Assembly (NCBI RefSeq): GCF_021654855.1
Contig: NZ_AP024202.1
Span: 1,116,001-1,180,000, forward strand
DNA length: 64,000 nt
Reading direction: 5' to 3'
Source: Thiomicrorhabdus immobilis
GTDB lineage: Bacteria > Pseudomonadota > Gammaproteobacteria > Thiomicrospirales > Thiomicrospiraceae
The notes under the pieces were generated by a model. The model ran no database searches. It was not told the DNA's origin and saw only the letters and a list, made by a program, of their open reading frames with translations. Position numbers and translations under genes: made by a program. The number at the start of each line of letters is the position of its first letter. Position 1 is the first letter of the stretch. Of the stretch, positions 25,700 to 36,797 are shown in pieces.

Positions 25700-26677
25700 A
25701 TGAATCCAGAATATCAAAACTTAGTCACGCAGTTGATCGCCAAAAAGCAATGTTTGGCAATCATGGGGCCAACCGCATCAGGTAAAAGCCAGCTTTCTAT
25801 GCTGTTGGCTGAAATTCTGCCGATTGAAATCATTAGTGTCGATTCCGCTTTAATCTACCGTGATATGGATATCGGTACAGCCAAACCAACCCAGGAAGAG
25901 TTGGACTTGGTGCCACACCATTTGATTAATACCCATGATGCTTCGGAAACTTATTCTGCTTCTGAGTTTGTTGATGATGTGAATCGTTTGGTAGCGGAGA
26001 TTTTTGCCCGTGATCGACTGCCTGTTTTGGTTGGGGGGACGATGATGTACTTCAATGCGTTACAGCAGGGGATGTCAGATTTGCCGTCGGCTGATGAAGT
26101 TATAAGAGAAAAGTGGTTGCAGATTTGGCATGAATCCCCCGGCTTGTTGCACGAAAAGTTGTTGGATATCGATCCGGAGTCGGCTCAGAGGATTCATAAG
26201 AATGACCCGCAGCGTTTAATTCGAGCGATTGAGGTGTATGAGATTACAGGCAAGACCTTAACTGAATTTAGAGCGCAACCTAAAAAAGGCCTGCCGGATT
26301 TTGAACTAATCAAGATCGCCTTGATTCCAGAAAATCGAGCCAAACTCCATAAACAGATTGAAAAACGTTTTTTGCAAATGATTGACTCTGGCTTTTTGCA
26401 GGAAGTAAAAGGGCTTTATGAACGTGGTGATTTAAATGAAGAGATGACTTCGATTCGTAGTGTCGGTTATCGCCAGGCCTGGTTGTTTATGGATGGCGAA
26501 TATGACTATGACACTTTTGTCGATAAGGGGGTGGTGGCAACAAGGCAGTTGGCGAAGCGGCAGTTGACTTGGTTGAGAAAAGAGCCGGAAGTAACGATTA
26601 TCGACCCTTATCAAACCACACCGGCTGAACGGGTCAAACAAACGCTTGATTTGCTAAATTCAAAAGTTACGGATTAG
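25700..26677 (+). CDS. miaA: tRNA dimethylallyltransferase
   Basis: 325 residues. It adds a dimethylallyl group to N6 of A37 in tRNAs reading UNN codons. Walker A is GPTASGKS at 23-30, followed by SVDSALIYRDMDIGTAKPT (substrate-binding Asp, Thr), LVGGTMMY and SVGYRQAWLF near the C-terminus. It lies 61 bases after mutL in the classic gammaproteobacterial order. The RQAWLF codons include a one-mismatch copy of the 12-mer palindrome (26472-26483). Confidence 0.96.
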   Translation: MNPEYQNLVTQLIAKKQCLAIMGPTASGKSQLSMLLAEILPIEIISVDSALIYRDMDIGTAKPTQEELDLVPHHLINTHDASETYSASEFVDDVNRLVAEIFARDRLPVLVGGTMMYFNALQQGMSDLPSADEVIREKWLQIWHESPGLLHEKLLDIDPESAQRIHKNDPQRLIRAIEVYEITGKTLTEFRAQPKKGLPDFELIKIALIPENRAKLHKQIEKRFLQMIDSGFLQEVKGLYERGDLNEEMTSIRSVGYRQAWLFMDGEYDYDTFVDKGVVATRQLAKRQLTWLRKEPEVTIIDPYQTTPAERVKQTLDLLNSKVTD

Positions 26678-26936
26678 TGAATTTTGAGCTGAAAATGGCG
26701 GCTTATTTGAAAATGGTAAGTAATAATAACCAGTGTGTTTTATCTGTAAATAAAACTAATTGATATAGAGAAATTATAGCGGTGTGGTATGCTTCTCGCT
26801 AAACTTATTTCTGGCTGGATTAAACGGTTAAAATATCGCGGGATTTTCAGCTATCGAACAGCGACGTGGATTGAATAAGTTCCATAAAAAAAATAACAAA
26901 AAACTCGAAATAAAAATAATAAAAATAGGAATCATC

Positions 26937-27203
26937 ATGGAGAATAAAAAAGTGGCTAAAGCATTGCCAATCCAAGACCCATATTTGAATGCGTTAAGAA
27001 AGGAACGTATCAGCGTTTCAATCTATTTGGTCAATGGTGTAAAGCTACAGGGTAAGGTGGATTCGTTTGATCAATTTGTCGTGCTTTTAAGAAGTAATGT
27101 CACACAAATGGTTTATAAGCATGCGATTTCTACAATTGTGCCAATGCGTGACCCAAAACCTTATGAGTCTTTTACTGAAGATAATGAAGCTGTCGAAGCT
27201 TAA
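26937..27203 (+). CDS. hfq: RNA chaperone Hfq
   Basis: 88 residues from the ATG at 26937 (AGGA ribosome site); the open frame extends 22 implausible Lys/Ile-rich codons upstream. Sm1 ([25 protein letters not shown]) and Sm2 ([10 protein letters not shown]) are both complete. It forms a hexamer that pairs small RNAs with mRNAs. The C-terminal tail is short and acidic. A 259-base gap separates it from miaA, suggesting a promoter of its own, but I could not identify a convincing one. Confidence 0.97.
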   Translation: MENKKVAKALPIQDPYLNALRKERISVSIYLVNGVKLQGKVDSFDQFVVLLRSNVTQMVYKHAISTIVPMRDPKPYESFTEDNEAVEA

Positions 27204-27329
27204 TTAGTGATTTGATAAGTTAAATTAAATTCTATTTTTGTAAGTTAATTCCATTAACAGTTTTCTAATTTCGGTTAAATTTGATAAAGTGCGCACCTTA
27301 ATAGTCAATAGGTCGTCCAGAGAGCGTTA

Positions 27330-28628
27330 ATGGAATTATTTGATCGTCTTGAACGACGTGAATTAGAACGAGCGGTTTTAGTTCATGTCGATTTTCGCAA
27401 TGAAGCCGATAGAGAAGAGCTCGACGAGTTCTATGAATTGGTGGATTCCGCCGGTGCAGAAATATGCACACTCCTTACGACTAAACGTCAAAATCCCGAT
27501 TCAAAATATTTTGTAGGTAAAGGTAAAGCTGAAGAGATTCAACAAGCCGTTGAACTGTATGAGGCTGATGTGGTGATTGTTAACCATGCCTTAACGCCTG
27601 CCCAAGAACGTAACCTGTCCGAATTGGTCGGTTGTCAGGTTTTGGATAGAATCGGTCTGATTCTGGATATCTTCGCACAGCGTGCCCGTTCCCATGAAGG
27701 TAAATTACAAGTGGAGTTGGCGCAGCTGAAACGTATGGCCACCCGTCTTGTAAAAGGTTGGACTCACCTTGATAGACAAGGTGGTATCGGAGCCAGAGGG
27801 CCGGGTGAAACCCAGCTTGAATCCGATAGACGTCTGATTCAAGGGCGAATCAAACAGCTTGAATCCAAAATTGAGAGAGTGCGTAAACAACGTGATTTGG
27901 GTAGACGTTCACGTAAACGCTCTGAATTGCCGACCATTACCATTGTCGGTTATACCAATGCCGGTAAATCGACGCTTTTCAACTATATGACCACTGCCAA
28001 CGTTTACGCAGAAGACCGTCTATTTGCGACCTTGGATTCAACTTTAAGACGTGTGCATTTGCCTGGTGCTGGCCCGGTCATATTTGCGGATACGGTTGGG
28101 TTCATTCGTCATATCCCTCATGACTTGGTCACCGCATTCCGCTCTACCCTGGAAGAGACCCGTGAAGCCAGTTTGTTGATTCATCTTGTTGATGCCGCGG
28201 ATATACACCGTGAAGAAAAAATGGCCGATGTCTATGATGTAATCGCAGAGGTTGGCGCGGATAAGGTTCCGCAACTGGTCGTATTCAATAAAATCGACCT
28301 GCTTGAGCCGGCCATTGAGCCTAAAATTGATTATGATGAAAATGGTGTGGCTCAAAGGGTGTGGATTTCAGCGCAAAAAGGGCTTGGTGTAGAGTTGTTG
28401 ATGGAAGCGGTGGCTTCATTTTTCAAGGGTTCTTTTTATACCGTTGATTTGGTCTTGCAAAGGGATGCGGGTAAAAAGCGCTCTCAGCTTTATCAATTGG
28501 GAACGATTTTGGAAGAAGGGTTTGATGAAGAGGGCAACAGTCTGTTTACCATGAACCTAACCGAGCATGAGTGGCAGCAAATCAGGAAATGGCCGGAATT
28601 CATTAAGGCTGAAGTTAGAAACGATTGA
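27330..28628 (+). CDS. hflX: Ribosome-associated GTPase HflX
   Basis: 432 residues. The N-terminal HflX domain has DPDSKYFVGKGKAEEI-type residues, there is a coiled-coil segment (QGRIKQLESKIERVRKQR), and the G domain has Walker A GYTNAGKSTLFN, DTVGFI and NKID. It splits stalled or heat-stressed ribosomes in E. coli. It is in its conserved place between hfq and hflK. Confidence 0.96.
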   Translation: MELFDRLERRELERAVLVHVDFRNEADREELDEFYELVDSAGAEICTLLTTKRQNPDSKYFVGKGKAEEIQQAVELYEADVVIVNHALTPAQERNLSELVGCQVLDRIGLILDIFAQRARSHEGKLQVELAQLKRMATRLVKGWTHLDRQGGIGARGPGETQLESDRRLIQGRIKQLESKIERVRKQRDLGRRSRKRSELPTITIVGYTNAGKSTLFNYMTTANVYAEDRLFATLDSTLRRVHLPGAGPVIFADTVGFIRHIPHDLVTAFRSTLEETREASLLIHLVDAADIHREEKMADVYDVIAEVGADKVPQLVVFNKIDLLEPAIEPKIDYDENGVAQRVWISAQKGLGVELLMEAVASFFKGSFYTVDLVLQRDAGKKRSQLYQLGTILEEGFDEEGNSLFTMNLTEHEWQQIRKWPEFIKAEVRND

Positions 28629-28785
28629 GAATTAGTGATAATATAATCAAACTTGTTTATAAAATATTTTAATAGGTGACATTTGAGATGTTACTCTCTA
28701 AAATACGATAGTTACGAATCGCAATTTTTAGCTCAGTACATGTAACTGAAATTGCATAACCAATGTGAAAGCATGGAGTAAGTTA

Positions 28786-30027
28786 ATGGCTTGGAACGAA
28801 CCAGGTAAGTCAGGGCAAGATCCTTGGGGCAACTCAGGAAAACCTGGCAACAACGGTAATAATGGCGGTGGTGATAATAAACCACCGAAAAAGCAAAATA
28901 ATGACGATTTAGACGAGTTACTGAAAAAAGCCCAAAGTATTTTGGGTGGTGCAGGTAATAAGTTTGGAAATAACAGCGGTGGTATTGGTGGCATAGGCGG
29001 AACCATTATTTTTGCTGTTATCGCCGTAGTTTGGTTGCTATCGGGTATCTATATTGTAGACCCTGCTGAGCGTGGTGTGGTAACACGATTTGGTTCGTTC
29101 GTTGAAGAGACTAAAGCCGGTCCGCATTGGCATATGCCTTATCCTATTGAAAATGTTCGTATCGTGAACGTCGACCAAATCCGTACAGCTGAAATCGGTT
29201 ATCGTTCTGATGCACGAAATCGTTCTGGAAGTGTGCCAAATGAATCTCTGATGTTGACTAAAGATGAAAATATCGTAGATTTAAAAATCGCAGTGCAATA
29301 TCAGATTCAAAGTGCCAATGAGTATCTATTCGATGTGGCTGACCCGGATGCGAGCTTAAGAAGTGTCGCTGAGAGTGCGTTACGTGAAGTAGTTGGTCAA
29401 AGCACCATGGATTTTGTGTTGACTGAAGGGCGTAATGAAGTGGTTGCCCGAGTTAAGGATTTGGCTCAGGAACGTCTGAATGCCTATAAGACAGGTTTGA
29501 TTATAACCAGTGTTAACTTGCAGGATGCTCAACCACCAGAACAGGTTCAGTCAGCGTTTGCTGACGTGGTTAAAGCGCGTGAAGATAGAGAACGTGTAAT
29601 CAATGAAGCGGAAGCTTATTCAAATGACATTCTTCCAAAAGCTCGTGGTAAAGCGGCTCGTGAATTAGAAGAGGCAAGCGCCTATCATGACCGAGTCATC
29701 GCACAGGCAAAAGGTGAGGCCTCACGTTTTACAAGTATTGTAACCGAGTATGAAAAAGCCCCGGAAGTCACTCGTAAACGTCTATATATCGATGCCGTTT
29801 CTGGCGTGTTAAGTAGTACAAGTAAGGTGTTTGTCGGTTCTGATAGTGGTAACAACCTACTGTATTTACCATTGGATAAAATGGTAAGTGGTCAAAATAC
29901 CGTTCCATTCAAACTGGCTGAAAATCCGGTAGCGGCACCGACAGTGGTTGCTCCAGAAACGACCAAGAATAGCACGTCACAAAGAACGGGTATTCGTGAA
30001 TATTTGAAAAATAGGGAGCTACGTTAA
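28786..30027 (+). CDS. hflK: HflK, FtsH-associated SPFH protein
   Basis: 413 residues from the ATG at 28786 (GGAGTAAG site); a GTG 7 codons upstream is unlikely. A cytoplasmic Gly/Asn/Pro-rich N-terminus with a DDLDELLKKAQSIL helix precedes a membrane segment (TIIFAVIAVVWLLSGIYI), then a periplasmic SPFH/band-7 domain. With HflC it forms the cage that regulates FtsH proteolysis. Its stop overlaps the hflC start by one base (TAATG). Confidence 0.96.
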   Translation: MAWNEPGKSGQDPWGNSGKPGNNGNNGGGDNKPPKKQNNDDLDELLKKAQSILGGAGNKFGNNSGGIGGIGGTIIFAVIAVVWLLSGIYIVDPAERGVVTRFGSFVEETKAGPHWHMPYPIENVRIVNVDQIRTAEIGYRSDARNRSGSVPNESLMLTKDENIVDLKIAVQYQIQSANEYLFDVADPDASLRSVAESALREVVGQSTMDFVLTEGRNEVVARVKDLAQERLNAYKTGLIITSVNLQDAQPPEQVQSAFADVVKAREDRERVINEAEAYSNDILPKARGKAARELEEASAYHDRVIAQAKGEASRFTSIVTEYEKAPEVTRKRLYIDAVSGVLSSTSKVFVGSDSGNNLLYLPLDKMVSGQNTVPFKLAENPVAAPTVVAPETTKNSTSQRTGIREYLKNRELR

Positions 30028-30884
30028 TGAAATCATTGTTTTCAATTTTTGTGGCAGCCGTTTTATTTGTTGCTAGTAGTTCAGTCTATGTGGTGAACCA
30101 ATGGGAAACTGGCGTCGTTTTGCGTTTAGGTGAAATCGTTAAAGCCGATGTAGAGCCTGGATTACACTTTAAGACACCGTTTATCAACAATGTACGTAAA
30201 TTCGATTCACGTTTGCAAACTTTAGACGCCGCTCCTGAGCGTTACTTAACCAGTGAAAAGAAAAACCTTGAGGTGGATTCTTTTGTTAAGTGGCGTATTA
30301 AGGACGTTGAGAAGTTCTATACCACAATGAACGGTGATAACCGTCTTGCGGGAATGCGTTTAGGTCAAATTGTAAAAGATGGCTTAAGAGCTGAGTTCGG
30401 TAACCGTACGGTTAAAGAAGTTATTTCCGGCGAACGTGTTGAGATCGCTCAAAAAATCAAAGAAACCACTGCGGCTGCGGCGACTTCTTTCGGTATCGAG
30501 ATTGAAGATGTTCGTATTAAGCGTATCGACTTAGCGCAAGACATCAGTACATCGGTTTACCGTAGAATGGAAGCCGAACGTAATCGTGTTGCAAAAGATT
30601 TACGTTCGAAAGGGGCGGAAGCGGCTGAAAAGATTCGTGCGGATGCAGATCGTCAGCGTGTGGTCATCTTAGCGGATGCCTATAGTGAAGCGGAAATGCT
30701 ACGCGGTAAAGGTGATGCGACTGCAGCGGACATCTATGCAAAAGCGTATAATCAAGATCCTGAGTTCTATGCTTTTTACCACAGCATGAATGCCTATCAG
30801 TCATCATTTAAAGATAAGTCAGACGTTATGATTGTTGATCCGAAATCGGATTTCTTCAAGTACTTCAATCAGTCTGGCAAATAA
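30027..30884 (+). CDS. hflC: HflC, FtsH-associated SPFH protein
   Basis: 285 residues. An N-terminal membrane anchor (LFSIFVAAVLFVASSSVYV) leads to the SPFH domain (NQWETGVVLRLGEIV, GLHFKTPFINNVRKFDSRLQ), a coiled-coil rich in Ala/Glu, and the conserved FYAFYHSMNAYQ end. It is the partner of HflK, with translational coupling. A terminator hairpin follows. Confidence 0.97.
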   Translation: MKSLFSIFVAAVLFVASSSVYVVNQWETGVVLRLGEIVKADVEPGLHFKTPFINNVRKFDSRLQTLDAAPERYLTSEKKNLEVDSFVKWRIKDVEKFYTTMNGDNRLAGMRLGQIVKDGLRAEFGNRTVKEVISGERVEIAQKIKETTAAAATSFGIEIEDVRIKRIDLAQDISTSVYRRMEAERNRVAKDLRSKGAEAAEKIRADADRQRVVILADAYSEAEMLRGKGDATAADIYAKAYNQDPEFYAFYHSMNAYQSSFKDKSDVMIVDPKSDFFKYFNQSGK

Positions 30885-30906
30885 CATTTAACAATTAAGA
30901 ATCGTG

Positions 30907-30932
30907 AAAGGTGGGGCAACCCACCTTTTTTA
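30907..30932 (+). terminator. Hairpin terminator after hflC
   Basis: AAAGGTGGG and CCCACCTTT with a 4-base loop and a T-run. It lies 8 bases before the yjeT ATG, so it may attenuate transcription into yjeT-hisZ-purA. Confidence 0.75.
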
Positions 30933-30939
30933 TGGACGT

Positions 30940-31131
30940 ATGTTAGAAAACACATTATTTGCGGCAATAGCGTTAGTTTTTATTCTAGAAGGGTTGTTAC
31001 CCTTCGTGTTTCCAAGCCTTTGGAAACGAATGATGTTTGAAGCGATGAAAATGACAGAGCGTGATTTGCGAATAATGGGATTGGTTTCTATCTCAATTGG
31101 TCTGGTGCTTTTGCTATTTTTTAGTGAATAG
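30940..31131 (+). CDS. yjeT: DUF2065 family membrane protein (YjeT)
   Basis: 63 residues from the ATG at 30940. Earlier in-frame starts lie inside the terminator hairpin and are rejected. Two hydrophobic helices (LFAAIALVFILEGLLPFVFP and LVSISIGLVLLLFF) flank a basic loop, as in E. coli YjeT, which occupies the same place after hflC. Function unknown. Confidence 0.88.
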   Translation: MLENTLFAAIALVFILEGLLPFVFPSLWKRMMFEAMKMTERDLRIMGLVSISIGLVLLLFFSE

Positions 31132-31192
31132 CCGTCAGTTGATTTATAATAGTTCGTCCAACAGAATTTATTAAATAAAAAGAAGTTTTGAA

Positions 31193-32365
31193 ATGCAGCA
31201 ATCTACGTGGTTTACGCCCGAAGGTTTAGAAGACCTCCTACCACCTCAAGCACAAAAATTAGAGTATTACCGCCGCAAACTAGTCGACGGTTTTGAGTTA
31301 TCTGGTTTTGAAATGGTGCTTCCTCCTATCGCCGAGTTTACCGACTCGTTATTAACTGGAACTGCAGGCCATATGGCCGTGGATACTTGTCGTTTTACGG
31401 ATCAGGAAAGTGGTCGTATGATGGGTGTGCGTGCGGACATGACTCCTCAGGTTGCACGTATTGTCAGTAACCGTCTCAAGGCGGATTCAACCATTTCACG
31501 TTTGTGTTATGTCGGTGAAGTTCTGAAAACACGTAACAATAAAGCGAAAGGTTCTCGTAGTCCAATTCAGGTCGGTGCCGAGTTGTTTGGTCATCAAGGT
31601 GTGGAAAGTGATATCGAAATCATTGAATTGATGCTGGAAAGCATGCAACTTCTAAAACTTCCAGAAATCAAGATGAGCTTGGGGCATGTTGCGATTGTGA
31701 CTGAGTTGATGGCGTTGGCCAAGTTTTCGTCTTCACAGTCAAATCAATTGATCAATATCCTAGAGCGTAAAGCGATTCCTGAATTTGAAGCGTTTATCGC
31801 ACAAATGGATATGGATGAAAGCCTAAGAGCTAAATTCGATGTTCTCCCTAGAATGTGTGGTGCTGCGAGTGAAGTTATCGAATTGGCGAAACAAGAGCTT
31901 GGTGGCCTATCCGCGGAATTGGATGCGGCAATTTCGCATTTGAATACGGTTGTTGAATCCATTGCTGTCACTTATGCGGTTCCGGTTCATTTGGATATGG
32001 CAGAGATGCGTGGTTATCAATACCATACCGGAATCGTATTTGCCTGCTACAGCGGAAGTAAGTTGCAGCCTATTGCCAAAGGTGGCCGTTATGACAATAT
32101 CGGTTCGGTATTCGGTTTAGCGTTGCCAGCGACAGGGTTCAGTTTAGATTTACGTTCAGCTTTAGATTTGTTGCAAGAGGTAAAACTGAATGTTTCAGAA
32201 ACTGTTTACGCGCCTTTATTAGCAGATAAGTCACTTCAAGAAGCCATAGCTGATTTGAAGCAACAAGGTTTTAGAATCGTTAAATCTTATGATTTCTCTG
32301 AGTTGCAAAAAGGCGATAAAACACTGACCAATGAGTCAGGACAATGGACAGTGCAAACTCTGTAG
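31193..32365 (+). CDS. hisZ: ATP phosphoribosyltransferase regulatory subunit
   Basis: 390 residues, a paralogue of the catalytic core of histidyl-tRNA synthetase without the anticodon domain. The HisRS-like motif 2 (RADMTPQVARI) and YHTGIVFACYSG are present, together with GGRYDNIGSVFG. HisZ partners with short-form HisG in histidine biosynthesis step 1, so the organism should encode a short HisG. Its location between yjeT and purA is usual in gammaproteobacteria that have HisZ. Confidence 0.95.
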   Translation: MQQSTWFTPEGLEDLLPPQAQKLEYYRRKLVDGFELSGFEMVLPPIAEFTDSLLTGTAGHMAVDTCRFTDQESGRMMGVRADMTPQVARIVSNRLKADSTISRLCYVGEVLKTRNNKAKGSRSPIQVGAELFGHQGVESDIEIIELMLESMQLLKLPEIKMSLGHVAIVTELMALAKFSSSQSNQLINILERKAIPEFEAFIAQMDMDESLRAKFDVLPRMCGAASEVIELAKQELGGLSAELDAAISHLNTVVESIAVTYAVPVHLDMAEMRGYQYHTGIVFACYSGSKLQPIAKGGRYDNIGSVFGLALPATGFSLDLRSALDLLQEVKLNVSETVYAPLLADKSLQEAIADLKQQGFRIVKSYDFSELQKGDKTLTNESGQWTVQTL

Positions 32366-32383
32366 TTTGCCACTTAATATTAA

Positions 32384-33736
<1,353 letters not shown>

Positions 33737-33762
33737 TGAGTTGAGTTCCCCCTGCTTAAACC

Positions 33763-33790
33763 AAAAAGCCCTCTTAAAAGAGGGCTTTTT
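33763..33790. terminator. Bidirectional terminator after purA
   Basis: AAAAAGCCCTCTT with its exact inverse and a 2-base loop, between convergent purA and the CheY-like gene. Confidence 0.92.
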
Positions 33791-33837
33791 GTTATTTAAC
33801 ATCGACTAAATTGGGCTGTGACTTTTTTCTATAGGCG

Positions 33838-34197
33838 TTAATTCAAAACCCGGTTAATAATTCCTGAAAGTTTTTCCGGGTCGAATGGTTTAACAATCCA
33901 ACCGGTCGCACCTAAACGTTTACCTTCTGCTTTTAATTCGGGACTAGCTTCGGTAGTCAGCATTAAAATCGGTGTGAATTTGCTGTTTGGGTGAGCTCTT
34001 AATTTCTCCAATAACTCCAACCCTGTCATAACCGGCATATTCACGTCGGAGATGATTACATCAAATGGTGAGTTTAGAACCGCTTCATAACCTTGTTGTC
34101 CGTTTTCAGCCAAGGTTATTTCAAACTCTTTACTTAACACCAGATTAACGAGTTTACGCATAGAACTGGCATCATCAACATAGAGCAATTTTTTCAT
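33838..34197 (-). CDS. Single-domain CheY-like response regulator
   Basis: 119 residues, a receiver alone. Acidic YVDDASSMRK, phosphoacceptor Asp in VIISDVNMPVMTG, Thr in LMLTTEAS and Lys in WIVKPFDP are all present. It resembles CheY- or PilG-type regulators that act by protein contact on a motor or pilus. No chemotaxis genes are nearby, so the partner is unknown. It is monocistronic, with a 234-base gap to ppiD upstream. Confidence 0.9.
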   Translation of the reverse strand: MKKLLYVDDASSMRKLVNLVLSKEFEITLAENGQQGYEAVLNSPFDVIISDVNMPVMTGLELLEKLRAHPNSKFTPILMLTTEASPELKAEGKRLGATGWIVKPFDPEKLSGIINRVLN

Positions 34198-34431
34198 TTT
34201 TCTCTCATGGGTAGTCTAAATATTGAATCTATTCTACTAAAGTCACCGGCATTTGCTAAATAAAGCACAGGACAATTTGCAATTGTTTCCCTAATTATTT
34301 TCTAGTGAAACGGGTAAATCCAATCCAGTCGTTTTATTTAGCCAAATCTTGAGTAAAAATGCTGAAACCAAAGTCATTGCTTGGTATTATATGGAACTAT
34401 TTTTTATGAAAACTGAATCAAAGGATTAAGC

Positions 34432-36336
34432 ATGTTACAAGCTATTCGTGATCACGCTCAAGGGTGGATTGCTTGGGTGATTGTCGGATTAATTATTTTA
34501 ACGTTCGCACTGTTTGGTATTGACCAATATGCACGTGGAGATAAGGTCGTAGTGGTTGCAGAAGTGAATGGTGAAGATATCACCGCCAATCAGTTTTTAA
34601 CTTTATACAATCGTCAGCAGCAAAGACTCCAACAACAGTTTGGTGATCTTTATGACCAGGTTGTTAAGGATGAAGAGCTGCGTGACCAGGTTTTAGACGC
34701 TTTGATTGAGTCTGAAGAGATTCGTCAGTGGGCAAAAAACAATGGTATGGTGATTAGTGACCAGCAGCTTGCGGCGGCAATCCATGAGGCAGACGTCTTT
34801 AAAGAAGGTGGCAAGTTCTCACAAAAAATCTATGAAGAAGTTCTGCTTAGAAACGGCTTGAATGTCGCGCGTTTTGAGCATGAACAGCGCCAGTTTTTAT
34901 CCGAAAACCAATATCGTAACATCTCGCAATCTTCGGCATTTGCTACCAATGCTGAAGTGCAGCAGTTAGCGTTACTTCAAGGACAGGAGCGTAATGTAAA
35001 TTATTTGCGTGTCGATCAGCGTCCATTTTTGAAAACGGTTACCATCACTGATGAAGCGGTGGCTCAAGCTTACCAAAAAGATATCGCTCAATATGTTGAA
35101 CCTGAAAAAGTCTCGGTCGATTATATTGAGCTTTCGCAAGCGAAATTAGCTGAAAAAGTACCGGTTACGGATGCGATTATCGAAGGTTATTACGCTGAGA
35201 ATAAAGCGCAATTCACCTTGCCTGAAAAGCGTCAAGCCAAACATATCTTGATTTCACTTGAATCGGATTCTGCAGAAGCGAAAGCTGCAGCAGAAAAAAC
35301 GATTGCCGAAATTCAAGCTAAACTGGCAGCGGGTGAAGCCTTTGAAGAGTTAGCCAAAACCTATTCGCAAGATCCTGGTTCTGCGAGTACGGGCGGCGAC
35401 TTAGGTACTTTTGAACAAGGCATGATGGTTCCTGAATTTGATGAAGCGGTATTCTCTATGAAAGAGGGTGAAGTCAGCCAGCCGGTGAAAACCGAGTTTG
35501 GTTATCACTTGATTAAATTGGTGAAGATTGTTCCAAAACAAGCTCAGCCTTTAGAGAAGGTCAAAGCCGAAGTGACTAAGCAGTATCAGTCGCAAGAAGC
35601 CGAACGTCAATATTTTGAATTGTTGGAAAAGCTGAACACAATTGTATATGAGCAGTCCGATAGTTTAGAGCCAGCTGCTACGGCAACGGGTCTTGAAGTG
35701 CACACTTCTGAATTATTCAGCCGTCAGGGCGGTTCAGGTGAGGTTTTGAGCAATCATAAAGTGATTAACGCGGCATTTTCCGATGATGTACTTAAATCAC
35801 GTTTAAACAGCGCTTCTATCGATTTAGGTAACCATCACTCGGTGGTTGTACGTGTCAATAAATATCAAGATGCACGTCAAAAAGCGTTAGAAGAGGTTTC
35901 GGCTTCAATCAAAGAAGAGTTAACCCGTAAAGCGGCTATCGCTGAATCGGCTAAATTAGGTGAAGCGTTGCTTGCTAAAGTACTAGCCGGTGAATCACCA
36001 GAATCATTAATGAAAGATGGTATTGAGTGGAATACGGTTGGTTGGATTGCTCGTAATGCCCAAAACCTGCTTCCTCAAATGGTTTCTGAAGCATTCAAAA
36101 CGCCTAAACCTGTTGACGGTAAGGCTAGCTGGACTAAGTTTGCCTTAACAACAGGTGATACGATTTTACTTCAAGTAAGCGATATTAAAACTCAGCCGTT
36201 GACTGCTGAACAGCAAGCTCCGTTAAAAAATGCCTTTGCTGAGTTGTTCGCTAATTCGGAGTTAGAGGCTCGATTAGCGGATTTGAAAGCGCACTCGGAA
36301 GTGGTTAAGAAAGAGGTTTATAAAACGGTTAAATAA
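34432..36336 (+). CDS. ppiD: Periplasmic folding chaperone PpiD
   Basis: 634 residues. A single N-terminal membrane helix (WIAWVIVGLIILTFALFGI) anchors a periplasmic SurA-like chaperone part. A parvulin domain at about 260-360 (AKHILISLE, LAKTYSQDPGSASTGGDLG, TEFGYHLIKL) and a C-terminal chaperone region follow. It assists newly translocated proteins at the Sec translocon. It is monocistronic and ends in a 12-mer-cored palindromic terminator. Confidence 0.95.
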   Translation: MLQAIRDHAQGWIAWVIVGLIILTFALFGIDQYARGDKVVVVAEVNGEDITANQFLTLYNRQQQRLQQQFGDLYDQVVKDEELRDQVLDALIESEEIRQWAKNNGMVISDQQLAAAIHEADVFKEGGKFSQKIYEEVLLRNGLNVARFEHEQRQFLSENQYRNISQSSAFATNAEVQQLALLQGQERNVNYLRVDQRPFLKTVTITDEAVAQAYQKDIAQYVEPEKVSVDYIELSQAKLAEKVPVTDAIIEGYYAENKAQFTLPEKRQAKHILISLESDSAEAKAAAEKTIAEIQAKLAAGEAFEELAKTYSQDPGSASTGGDLGTFEQGMMVPEFDEAVFSMKEGEVSQPVKTEFGYHLIKLVKIVPKQAQPLEKVKAEVTKQYQSQEAERQYFELLEKLNTIVYEQSDSLEPAATATGLEVHTSELFSRQGGSGEVLSNHKVINAAFSDDVLKSRLNSASIDLGNHHSVVVRVNKYQDARQKALEEVSASIKEELTRKAAIAESAKLGEALLAKVLAGESPESLMKDGIEWNTVGWIARNAQNLLPQMVSEAFKTPKPVDGKASWTKFALTTGDTILLQVSDIKTQPLTAEQQAPLKNAFAELFANSELEARLADLKAHSEVVKKEVYKTVK

Positions 36337-36365
36337 ACTTAACGTTTAATCTGGTTTCAAACCAC

Positions 36366-36405
36366 AAAAAACCCGAGTTACCAGGCCTGGTAACTCGGGT
36401 TTTTT
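36366..36405. terminator. 40-bp perfect palindromic terminator centred on the 12-mer
   Basis: Each arm is 20 bases (AAAAAACCCGAGTTACCAGG and its exact inverse), so there is no unpaired loop in the DNA palindrome. The central 12 bases (36380-36391) are ACCAGGCCTGGT, perfect copy 6. A-run and T-run ends make it bidirectional between convergent ppiD and the cupin gene. Confidence 0.96.
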
Positions 36406-36475
36406 ACATTTAAAACAAATTGAATTGTTCTAAGTCTGAGGAGTATAAGTTCTATAAATCGACTTACATGCCGAT

Positions 36476-36748
36476 TTACATGAATTGATAATGTTTGCGG
36501 ATATCTTTAGTGATATTCCAATGACAAGACATACCTTGAGGGAAGGTCACTAAATCTCCTGCCTGAATTTTTACCGCTTCGCCATCTGTTGGAGTTACCA
36601 GAACTTCGCCTTGCAAAATATAGCAGACTTCTTTCATGTCGTAACTCCAAGGAAAATCCGATGCTTCTTTTTCCCAAATAGGCCAACTCTTGACCTGTAA
36701 ATTGTCCAGCTGTTCTTGAGAGGGATTAGAGATGACTTCAATTTGCAT
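36476..36748 (-). CDS. Small cupin-domain protein (DUF861/Cupin_3 type)
   Basis: 90 residues from the ATG at 36748 (GGAAG site). The cupin motifs KEVCYILQGEVLVTP and AGDLVTFPQGMSCHWNI are clear, and WPIWEKEASDFPWSYD is typical of the family. A single beta-barrel, possibly metal-binding through its Glu and His; no substrate can be named. It follows hflD by 49 bases and is probably the last gene of mnmA-hflD-cupin. Confidence 0.85.
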   Translation of the reverse strand: MQIEVISNPSQEQLDNLQVKSWPIWEKEASDFPWSYDMKEVCYILQGEVLVTPTDGEAVKIQAGDLVTFPQGMSCHWNITKDIRKHYQFM

Positions 36749-36797
36749 GAGATGACTTCCTGTTTGTTGAATGGAGTTGAATGTCGTGTTTTGACGG

